64,000 nucleotides of DNA. Origin: Kryptolebias marmoratus (lineage: Eukaryota > Chordata > Actinopteri > Cyprinodontiformes > Rivulidae). Shown here in pieces: positions 26,460 through 36,005 of the stretch. The notes under the pieces are model-generated. The model saw only the letters and a list, made by a program, of their open reading frames with translations, ran no database searches and was not told the origin of the DNA. A program made the position numbers and the translations under genes. The DNA is taken from the NCBI RefSeq assembly GCF_001649575.2, contig NC_051440.1, positions 17,006,976 to 17,070,975 of the forward strand, given 5' to 3'. The first letter of the stretch is position 1; every line of letters begins with the position of its first letter.

Positions 26460-27100
26460 CATATCATCTGTCGCCTTTTATGCCAGAGCATTAAACTAAG
26501 GTCATCTTATAATGAGAAAGGATGGAGTTATAGCTGTTTTGGTCAAACTTTGCAAATGACAGCATGTGCAATTTCATGCAATATTATGAGCATTTTGTTA
26601 TTGTTAGCATTTTGAGTATGTATTGAGGATAACAATTAGCTACCACTACTATCTGTTTTTGAGCAAAATAATAGCTTTTGTGTTGGCTGAGGTCTATTAG
26701 CTGTAGTGGCCATACTAAATTAACTTGATTCCAAAAGCTAATCAGTGATTACTTTCTGACAGTTTCATTAAAAACTGTCCATTAGTTCATGGGACATTTG
26801 CCCAACAGGCAGAGGCAAACTTTTAAGAACAAATTTTACATAATCAATTTTCTCTCAGAGTATAAGCTGGGGATGCATATCAGCTAATACCACACCAAAT
26901 ATTATCTCAGTATCTATAAAATTATAAAATTAAGTTATAGCCAATTTTGCGTTTTAAATGGTCGGTTAGCCTTGAATTAGACTGACTACAAAGATTAATC
27001 AGTTGTAGCTATTTAAATAAAATCCGTCAAGTGGTTCATTAGAAAATTTAGCACAACAAACTTCTTCGGTAGTGGGCATAGATAAGGATGCATATACATA
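26460..27100 (+). repeat. Unclassified interspersed repeat, copies 1 and 1b
   Basis: Shares ordered blocks with the repeats at 35.4, 48.4 and 52.5 kb: GGTCATCTTATAATGAG, GTTTTGGTCAAACTTTGC, ATTCCAAAAGCTAATCAG, TGATTACTTTCTGACAG, AGTTCATGGGACATTTGC. A second, more diverged copy (CTACAAAGATTAATCAGTTG) follows from about 26,900. No open frame is shared among copies, so the element is non-autonomous. Family unknown. Confidence 0.6.
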
Positions 27101-29240
27101 AGATTTATCTCAATATGTTTAAATCCCTCAGAATAACACTCGCCATTGTTTATTGGTCATATGTTTAAACTTTAACCAAAATAATCACGTCGGTAATGTG
27201 ACCAATATAAACTGTAAACCTTTCATCATTTCCTGCAGCTTGTGCCACCCCTACTGGCTGAGCTATTTTTAAATAATCATTTTTTTGCTAGTCTACACTG
27301 TGGAACTGTAGGGCCTCTACAGGGTTTTCTTGTCAGTTTATGTGTTCAGTATCTCATATCTGAGTCTGCAGGGAGGAGCTCCTTTCTGTGTGCTGTGGAT
27401 GTTTGATTGTGTTCCCATTGAATCTGTAATGTGCAGAAACAAATGCACAAAGCTAAACAAAGACCCACCAAATGCAATTGCTAAACCACTGTGGCAAGTG
27501 TTTCCCAAACTCAACACCCTGTAGTTTGAAGTTTCTATCAAGATGAAGCTGGTCGGTGTGTGTTGGTGCCAGTTTGTTGAAAACACTGCAAACTCAGCAG
27601 ATCCCAGCCTTCACAGGCTATTGGTTTGTACAACAACATTACCCTCTTCTTTAATATCTTCAGTTAATGTGAGTCTCAGGCTAATTGAAAATGAACCAGT
27701 GTATGCCTCCCTGCAGAGTCTTTACAAAGCTGTTAAAGAGACACACACACACCCTTTTGATGCAGGACAAGCATCAGAGACCCCCCAACAGTATGTAAAG
27801 AAAACTTACTTTACTGAATGACTTTTGCACAGAGCCACTCCACAAAATGAAGCTGATGGGGCACTAATTTTTCTCTCCCAAAAAAAGAAAGTACCACTGA
27901 TAAATCAGGAATATGTGGAGATGAAACCACACAAAAAGCCAGTGCAGAGCCCATGTCTACGGTGGCAGTGATTTACAGCAGGCTGAGCTAAACTGCTTAC
28001 CGTCAGGAGCTGTAATGGATGCCAGCGTCTGCTCTTAATTTCTGAGACTGGGGATAGATTTGCGGCTGTTATTTTCTCCCATGGCGTATTCACTGAAGCC
28101 TCCCAAAGTCCCCTGCTGAGTTCTATTTGAACCATATGGAAGCAAAATGGTGCAATTAAAATGCAAACCCCTGAAATTGATAACTAAGAAAGGCAATTTG
28201 AGGAACATAAACACTGTAATATACACAAAGTTCACTATTTCTGCTATTGCAGGGTTTCACAATGAGTCTGCAGGGATAAACTTCCGTAAAAGACAGAGGA
28301 AAAAAATGTCCAGAAACTATTCATAGAGGTTGCATTTTAGTTATTAACAAATGAACTTTCTTGAGATAAAACAACACATATGGTCTCACAAGGGTAGTGT
28401 GTGTCTTCCTGTTTTTATGTTGTACATAATGGAATGCTTTCTATGTCAGACTACAAAGAGATATATATCATTGTATAAATTTCATGAGGATTAGGGCTAC
28501 AATAACCTCAAATATTCACAGACTTATTTACCAATTGCAGGGACTGAAGGTTTGGCAGTAGAATAAAGTCTTACATAAGTCACATTATGGATGTGCTGCA
28601 ACAGGTTGGCCTTCAGATTATGTTCCCTCCTGCCACCTGCTGTTTATGAAGCCAACTGCAACTCCTTCAAGTGATTCTTAATCCCAAATGATCTGATTCT
28701 CCTCTACTTACATTATTTGTATTTTTTCTGGTAGATCATTTAATTTGCTAATGCTTTGTGTACGTATGTGTGTGTGTATGTGTGTGTGTTTAATCGACAG
28801 AAGGTAAGTGGAAGATCATGTCTCTAGTTCAGTAATTCTAACACACCAAATCCCAGTGTGTTACCAAACTGCACCTGCTGATCTGGAAGTGAAAAAGGCC
28901 TCTCTACCTGCACTGCCTATAGTGTTGATGCAAGGATGATGCAACCATATTTTCTCCTTCGTGCAATTCTGTTAAACAACCAGTAGATGGCATCATATGT
29001 TTAGGATTAAAATTAGTGGGCTAAACACATCAAACAGGAAAAATAAAAACTATTATATTTTACTATATTTTTATCAATATATTTAAGTGACAAAAGGGGG
29101 GGGCATGTTTTCTTAATATGTTTTATGTTTTAAAAGGGATGAATTGTAGCTGATATTTGCAGGTTTTAACAACACGTTTTTGTTAATAGAAGGGAGAAAG
29201 TAACAATCCATCTCACCTCTCATTCAGTAATCTGTGATCT
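27101..29240. other. Gene-free stretch
   Basis: No coding exon is recognised. A CTCF-like motif (CCAGTAGATGGCA) lies at 28,980-28,992 and a short TG run at about 28,767-28,790. Confidence 0.5.
28980..28992 (+). promoter_or_regulatory. CTCF-like motif
   Basis: CCAGTAGATGGCA agrees with the CTCF core (CCA, G/C, T/C, AG, G/A, T/G, GGC). It lies left of the miR-129 promoter-like block and could mark a domain edge. This is a motif match only; occupancy is unknown. Confidence 0.4.
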
Positions 29241-29618
29241 GAAGGGTCAAATAAGATGATCAGGAGGATCATGATGATGATCATCATCATCACGATGATT
29301 TAGTGGCCAGATGCCATATTTGTAATTCAATATGCAAATGATGGAGGCCTTGTATCAAAATGATCCCATGATGTTCAGCAAAATTACTATTATCATTTGT
29401 AACCTCTGACTGACAAGCCGGTCCTCCTATTTTAGAGGCTGTTGAGTTTTTTCTTTTTTTTTTCGTGGCCGTTAACTAGGTTCAGGGTCTTGCCTCTCCT
29501 CCCACACCCCCACTGCTGGCTGACCGCTCTTATTGCTATTTTTATCCCCGTGGTGCTGTTTCTGTTTCCTAGCCAGCCAACAGAGAGGAGAGCAGAGGTG
29601 CGGGCGTCTTTCATCACA

Positions 29619-29621
<3 letters not shown>

Positions 29622-29664
<43 letters not shown>

Positions 29665-29702
29665 CCCCCCCCCCCCCCCTTTCCTCTCCCTCTCTTTCCA
29701 AA
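29622..29702. repeat. Polypyrimidine tract: (CT)n plus C-run
   Basis: About 19 CT dinucleotides followed by a C-run of about 16 and then more pyrimidine. The complementary strand is an uninterrupted purine tract. It lies just upstream of the CRE-containing promoter-like block. Arg/Glu-rich or Ser/Leu-rich frames crossing it are artefacts. Confidence 0.95.
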
Positions 29703-30135
29703 AATAGCCGTGAGTCGTGATCGGCTCGTCCTTGAGAGTGTTGAGAGTGAAGCAGTGAGAGGGAGGACTGTATTATTGCTTAGAATCAGAGGAGGGGTTA
29801 TGGATTGATACAAATAGTCGCCCCCGCCAAGCCAACCCCAGCGCAGGCTGAATTAATGTGTTGCTATTTTTGGGAGCCCCGTGTTTCCAGGGGAGACCTA
29901 ATGACGCAATGACGTCAATGCGGGTCAGTCGCAGACTGGAGGAATTGAGTGGCTTCCATTTGGAGCTTTTGCAGTATTTCCTACAGAAAGGATGGAAACG
30001 AGTGCAAAAACCGAAGCATGTTTCCTGACCAAAAGAAAACAAAATGCATCGAAAACAGAAAATGAAAATGCAGAAGTGAAAATGATCCTGGTGCCATCAC
30101 GTCGCCCCAACCCTTCGAGCATCAGCGATAGTAAG
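29700..30135 (+). promoter_or_regulatory. Candidate promoter and first exon of the miR-129 host transcript
   Basis: This block is GC-richer than its surroundings and carries a perfect CRE (TGACGTCA, 29,910-29,917) directly after a CRE-like TGACGCAA (29,902-29,909). At 29,992 an ATG in good context (AGGATGG) opens a 46-codon frame that runs to a possible splice donor, ATA|GTAAGG, at 30,131. I do not recognise the peptide, so I do not call it a gene. Position and strand would suit the primary transcript of miR-129, 2.7 kb downstream, or a 5' exon of a minus-strand neighbour such as lrrc4, which lies on this side of miR-129 in mammals. The CRE is seen; the promoter role is inference. Confidence 0.4.
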
Positions 30136-31148
30136 GGAGGTGTGTATGTATGGATGCTTCTTTTTTTTTTTTTTTTTTTTTTTTCTCAACCACAACACAT
30201 CTGTGGGAGGATTTCTAGCAGTGATTGTGGAATAACATTTTGGAGATCATTTCTGTGTTGATTTGATGCAGGCTTCACAGTAACCGACTGTTTGCTCTCC
30301 GTGTGTGATCTTTATGTGCGTGTGTGTGTGTGTTGTTTTTTTCCTGCTACTCTCTGCCATCAGATACATGTAATAATAATGTTCTGTTTAATTTGCGTTT
30401 TCTCTCTATTTTTTCTTCTCCCCTCCCCGCCTTCCAAGGGCTTTACACAACCCCGACCTTATTGCAAGTGCTCGCATCCAGAACGCACAGAGGTAACGAT
30501 CACCTTCGCCCCTCATCTCATTAAATCACAGTTTTTCTTTATTTTGCCTATTTCTGCTTAGATGTACTCTTATTTATCCATGCGCCAGATTTCATTTTTC
30601 TTTCCAGTCCTGCTAATTGTTGATTAGGTATGTGTACGGTGTGGTGACAGACAGGAGTATCAGCTATTGTAGCTGGAAAATTTGTGCGCGTCATGGTTGC
30701 TTACAGCTTGGCGACCTGCCGACGCACACAGCCAAATTTTCTCTTTTGCAAAACTTTCAATTCGCCCTTAGGTCCGTCTCTTTCTACAAGGGGGGTGGGG
30801 TGGGGGAGTTTAAAGTGTCTATCAGGTGTTCATTTTCTGCCAGTTTGTTTCGTAGTTTTTAGGAGCACTGGATCAGTGGCGGTGGCGGGTGGGGGGTTCG
30901 TTGGTTGGTTGGTTGGTAGTAAAGCAGGCTTCTGGCCAGGTGACGTGGGTGTAAACAGAAGGAATTGACAGTGCAATCCCCCCCCCCTACAAGAAAAAGC
31001 CCAAGAGAGATGCTTGTTGAATGTAGACTTTGAATATTTTTCACCAGGACAAAAGATTTCCAGCCACACTTGCACTTGCACAGTGTCGTGAGAGGGGTGT
31101 GGGGTGGTGGTGTTGGCGGCGGTGGGGTGCTTAGGGCGTTTACCGGAT

Positions 31149-31169
31149 TTCAGCACCACGGACAGCTCA
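31149..31169 (+). promoter_or_regulatory. RE1/NRSE (REST-binding) site
   Basis: TTCAGCACCACGGACAGC matches the first 18 positions of the classical 21-bp RE1 consensus exactly, with 19 of 21 positions overall. Both half-sites have canonical spacing. REST/NRSF represses neuronal genes outside neurons. The site lies 1.7 kb upstream of the neuronally enriched miR-129 hairpin, and a CACGTG E-box overlaps its right edge (31,168-31,173). Binding has not been shown here. Confidence 0.75.
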
Positions 31170-32829
31170 CGTGAAGCTCCAGCCAGTGTTGTCTTTCCTT
31201 TCTTCTGTCCTCACTGACTGCATCAGCAGGAGCAGACATGCCTCCCAAAATCACCCTGCTTTTCACTGCAAAGCATGTTTTACATTTTCATTTATTTTAT
31301 TCTTTTACTCTTGTTCATATATACACCCAAACGCAACATCATTTTTTTCACCTTTTCCTGCAGACGTCACGTTTTTGCCAAATTGGTGTAAGATGATGTC
31401 AGCAGCTGTGCAATATTTTAGTACTAGGTGTACTAAGAGAGGAGGGGGGAAAGATTTTAATCATTACTCATATTATATTCATTAGATGACTAGCATCTCT
31501 GTGGTGATTTTATTCAGAAAAGCACCTTTATTGTCAACTTGAAACGTGTGGCCACATTTAATGTTCCACAATCCCTTCAAGCTGTACTCCTATATTTGCT
31601 TTAACATACAATTTCACCAATAGTTTTTTTTCTACCATTTTCAGCTTTCCAGTCCACTGACAAAATGTCTTTTTTCTTTTTCTTTTTTTTTTTTTTTTGT
31701 AAGAGGGTTTTAAATGACTTCTGGTTTCAGTGGGATTTGACAGTGATTTTATGGAAACTCCAACTGAAATCTGTTTAGAATGAAATAAATTCTAAAATGC
31801 TTTCCCAATTATCACCACTGATACTGCAGTGCATAGATCCTGCTTGTTTTATACTGTGGAAATAAATTACAAAAAATGTTTTTTACACAACTTACACCCA
31901 TAATTTACTTGCAGGTATTTTTGTTTATGAGATGGTGTTTTTTTTTTTTTAAATGGACGAGATGTAAGATATTAGGTGGGTTTTGTTATGTTTTTTTCTG
32001 TCATGTGTACTCATGGTAATTTAAAAGAAATGTTATTACAAAGGTACATTTAACGTCTCTGTTTATATTAAAAACTAAGAAGATCATTACCTCAGCTTTC
32101 ACATGTTTCACTTTCCATTGGACTATTCATTAACGATTTAGATGTATTCCTTCTTAATATTCAAACTTCCATTAAAAATCAGACAATCACATACATATTT
32201 CTGTCAAATTTACAATTTCCCATGTCTTCATAAGTCAGATTTATTTTTTTTAATTGACAGTTTTTTAACTCATAACTTTGAATGTTTTAAGTAGAAGAAC
32301 TGTGTTCTAGAGACAGAAATTGTCATGATGTAATGACTGATAACAGAACATTTTGGATGATTTCAAGCTGGCTCTGATCTGGTGGGGCACTTAATAAAAA
32401 ATACAGTAAAAAAAACTATAAGCAAAATTTATGTATGTTGCCCTTTTTTGTCTCTGACATCCGACATCCCGCCTGTACTGTTACATCTAGAGGATTTAGG
32501 ACAGAAAATGAATAAACCTGTTTGGGCAATAAATAATTAAATACATTTCCTCTATTTTTATTATTTCTAGCTTCAGTGAACATTTATCTAAACAAATTAA
32601 ACAGATTCATACTTGTGAAAGTCATATTTTTTGTAGAAAAACTTACAGTTCACGGCTATTGTTTTTAATGAAAAAACAAAACAGTCAGAAAAAGATGAAA
32701 TTCAAGCACTTGATGATTCTTACGTTTCCACCTGATTTTAGCTAATGAATGTGTATCTGTATGTTTCAGATTCTGGACCAACTGATTTTGGTGATGGCCA
32801 TAATTTCCTCTGAGGAATCTTGTTCTTTT

Positions 32830-32899
32830 CAGATCTTTTTGCGGTCTGGGCTTGCTGTCAGTTGACTATCCAGGAAGCCCTTACCCCAAAAAGCATCTG
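32830..32899 (+). ncRNA. mir129: microRNA precursor miR-129
   Basis: The 5' arm at 32,835-32,855 is identical to vertebrate miR-129-5p (CTTTTTGCGG followed by TCTGGGCTTGC). The 3' arm at 32,875-32,896 matches miR-129-3p (AAGCCCTTACCCCAAAAAGC, then AT). The arms pair into a hairpin with a loop of about 19 bases, and the stem extends at its base (CAGAT with ATCTG). miR-129 is a brain-enriched microRNA. In mammals MIR129-1 lies between LRRC4 and LEP on the LEP strand, and here it is on the same strand 6.4 kb upstream of leptin, which supports orthology to mir-129-1. Identification is from remembered mature sequences and hairpin structure. Confidence 0.95.
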
Positions 32900-33367
32900 C
32901 AAGGGATCCTTACAACTTTAGTGATGTACAGTTCCTTTTTAACACATTATGGACGTCAAGATCATTTAGTTGTGAAATAGTATGTTTTCCTTTGTCCTGT
33001 TGAACACAGAAACTGTGTGGCATAAAACAGTCATTTGGCAACAGAGTTGTGTAATGCATGATATGAATAATAAAGGTCATGCTTGGCTTTGACTTAGAAG
33101 TTTCCAACCTGTTTAAAATGACCAAAAGAAATGCTAGAGTTAAAGTCAGTTAAAGTGATTAATTCAAACATTTATGTAATATTGAAATCAGTTAGTATGA
33201 TAGAAATCCATAACTATTTATGCTCTTAGCAAACTTTTTCCACTTGAACATATATATACAGCAGTACAAACTTTCTCCAGAAGGTGGTAGCAATCCTAAA
33301 GATTTCTGTTTTTAAACTGATTTCATTGCTGTCTGTGTTTGTAGTAAACCCAGTTTTATACATTAGA

Positions 33368-33470
33368 AATCAACATTATAAAGTGAAATGTAATCAACAT
33401 TATAAAGTGAAATCTATATATTGTTGTGACCAACATACGTCATAGTTTGATCAACATACGTCATAGTTTG
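33368..33470. repeat. Two adjacent short tandem duplications
   Basis: AATCAACATTATAAAGTGAA occurs at 33,368 and 33,392 (period 24). CAACATACGTCATAGTTTG occurs at 33,431-33,449 and 33,452-33,470 (period 21). The second unit contains TACGTCA, a CRE-like half-site. Both lie between miR-129 and leptin. Confidence 0.85.
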
Positions 33471-35409
33471 TAACGTCTAAAATCAGAAAAAAAAACGTGA
33501 ATGCAACTTCCTGTGAAAATTGCCTAAGTCAATAAACCAGTTTTACAAAAAAAAATTGTCATTTCCATTGCATTACTCATTTCTTTAGAAGAAGGAATAA
33601 GGTCACTGCCATTGTGTAAAAGAAGACAAATAACCTGATTACAGTTGCAAAGCTTTCTGTCTAACATTTATACATCTGTAATGTATTTTGCTTCCATTAA
33701 AACATGCTTCAGCAAAGCTTGAAAAACAGTTTTCTTAGTAATCTTATTTTAAAAAACAACATTTTCTGGTGTTGTTTAATTCATCTTAAGATTTTAAATA
33801 TCAAAAACAAAATCTTTTATTTATTTATTTTTTTAATCACTATTATTTTTTGGTGTTTTCATACCAACAAAAACCCTGGTCCAGTTGTTGTTTGTTTGCT
33901 TGTATGTTTGTTTGTTTTTTTCTTCATTCAACTTCTGTCAGTTTCAGCTTTTCTTAAAGACTAAGTATAAAACAATTTTTGTTTTTTCAAAAATATTCTT
34001 CACTTATATACAGCTTGTGGTTTTCATGTAACAGTGATGTGAACACAGAGTGGACCTTTAGATGATCCATCACACAAGAATTGTGTGTGATGAGCACCTT
34101 ATTCAATCTAGAGTAAGACAATAAGCCAAAACAGAAAACCAGACTCTCCAGCCATCTGCAGCCACTAGAAAGAGTCCTGCAGCAGTTTGTATTATCTTAA
34201 AAGGTAAAGGCCACATTTTTACTAGCATCCTTGTTTTTGCATCGTTCTCACTAATGTTTGTATATGCTGATTGAAAACAGCTTTGGCAGTGAATAAACTG
34301 ATGTAAAGCCATGTCATTACAAACATGGCATATTTATATGCTTCAGCACATTAAAAAAGGCTACTTAAAGGGGATAGTCTTCAACTGATTGTGTTAAAAA
34401 TCAGGATGAGCATAAAAATAATATTTGTTCATACAACAAAGGATACCTCACTCCACAGGAGCAATTTCATGTTCTTAACTTAAACTTTAAAAAATCACTG
34501 TAGTTAAAGTTGGAATTTCTGGGTTACATATATATACATATTTGTCACCATAATTTGTCATCTAAAATTGGAAACAAAAGAAGCAAGAAAGGATCAAGTT
34601 AAGTCTAGGATTCAGTGAGTTTATACAGTCATCAACAAAAACAGCAGACAGTGCAGGGGCCGGACTTTGATTACACATGCTTCTGGTAACCACATCCCGT
34701 TTAATTAATTTGCAATGCTCTTTAATTTATTTTCCACTTTTTCTTTTTACAGCACAATATTTTGTTGTGACTGTGCGTATAAATTAGTGTTCAGAAATGG
34801 GAAATGCAAAATAAAAACATAAGTACAACAATGACAAACAGGAAAATGTGAAATAGATCAAGTGGCATGATAGTTTTGAGTTTGACATCATTTCTGTTGT
34901 CAAACACCAGAAGCAGTGTGTTGTTAAAAGTTTTATTTTAGATTCACTGAAATACCACACAATGGGTTCCACAAGTTGGATATTGGGCACAAATACAACA
35001 ATACAACAATTATTTTGACAGTTTACCCATTTGTAGTGTAGTCCTGCTCCAACTGCAAAACAACTTCACAGAAAACTTCACAACACTTGTTAACATTATC
35101 CTAAACTCTGATGATTGAAGCGAATTTCTTCTTATTCTTATGAACCTTTTTAGCTTAATCTATCACCTACTGCTGTATCTATGTTCTGATACTGACCAGT
35201 TGTGGAGTTTAGCTAACACAGGATATAAAGTTTACAGCATCCTCTTCTCCTGTGTTTCAGTGTTTGTGTCAGGCCTAATTAAATGCTGTGAGCACTCTGA
35301 TGGCCCGTGGTCCACCAGTTTTTGATCACTGCTTTAACTGACAGAGAAACGATGATGCAATTTTAATTTCATGTATAAACCAGCAGAGCCTGCAGAATAT
35401 TACATTAGA

Positions 35410-35755
35410 TGAAGGAATTCAACCTCCGACTTTCATGCCAAAGTTTTATATTAGGGTCATCTTATGGCTGTGGCGGTCATCTTAAACTGGGTTGACTCCA
35501 AAAGTTAATCACTTGCAGATGTATATCAAATGATTACTTTCTGGGAGTTCCATTAAAATCTATCCTGTGGTTCATAAGATATTCTGCTAACAGGCAGACC
35601 CAGTTGATTCCAATAGTTAATGTCAAACTTGTAACCCTCCTGAAGCCCTTATAACTGAAGACAGGAAGAGAAGCTCCTGTAATTTCAGGTCCATTTGACA
35701 CGAAGGCCATGGGAATGACTCTCAGATGCTACCACACCAAATGTTATATATTTTG
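35410..35755 (+). repeat. Unclassified interspersed repeat, copy 2
   Basis: Carries GGTCATCTTATGGCTG, then CTGTGGCGGTCATCTTAAAC, GACTCCAAAAGTTAATCAC and TGTGGTTCATAAGATATTCT, in the same order as the copies at 26.5, 48.4 and (reversed) 52.5-53.6 kb. This copy shows the uninterrupted sequence across the point where the 52.8-kb copy carries a prrt4 fragment. Confidence 0.65.
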
Positions 35756-36005
35756 CTAACACTACAGACACGAGACTTCCAGAACAACATCCTTCAGACA
35801 GACATGATCAAAGTGGAGATGTCCAGCCATGATACACATCACTGTCTGTGGTGCTGGGCTTGCTGAAAACCAAAAACCAAACATTGGCACAAGAACCTCA
35901 TAACAGCTATCAAGCACAGAGGTGAAAGAGTAATGATTTGGGCTTGTTTTACAGCCACATTGATTTCCAAAATGTTTTGGAGACGAAACAAGACAGTGAC
36001 ACTCT
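35756..36005 (-). mobile_element. Non-autonomous DNA-transposon-like repeat, second half
   Basis: Read on the minus strand, it contains TGGCTGTAAAACAAGCCCAA, ATCATTACTCTTTCACCTC and TGTTTGGTTTTTGGTTTTCA. These are the downstream part of the fish repeat whose upstream part lies at 4,345-4,760. A minus-strand open frame spanning it (35762-36088, 108 codons) is a chance frame, not a gene. Edges are approximate. Confidence 0.5.

Larger units (their letters stand above)
31500..35400. other. Intergenic region around miR-129, no protein gene
   Basis: Apart from the miR-129 hairpin and the tandem duplications, this AT-rich stretch shows only T-runs (about 31,681-31,698; about 31,940-31,950) and short open frames without domains. 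If the miR-129 transcript starts near 29.8 kb, the left part would be its intron or non-coding body. Confidence 0.5.

Noticed and set aside
1..29240. Coding exons of lrrc4 or snd1, the mammalian left-hand neighbours
   Set aside because: No leucine-rich-repeat, nuclease-like or Tudor-type exon was found. They presumably lie left of the window.
29432..29813. Arg/Glu-repeat and Ser/Leu-repeat open frames
   Set aside because: Produced by the (CT)n/(GA)n tract in different frames.
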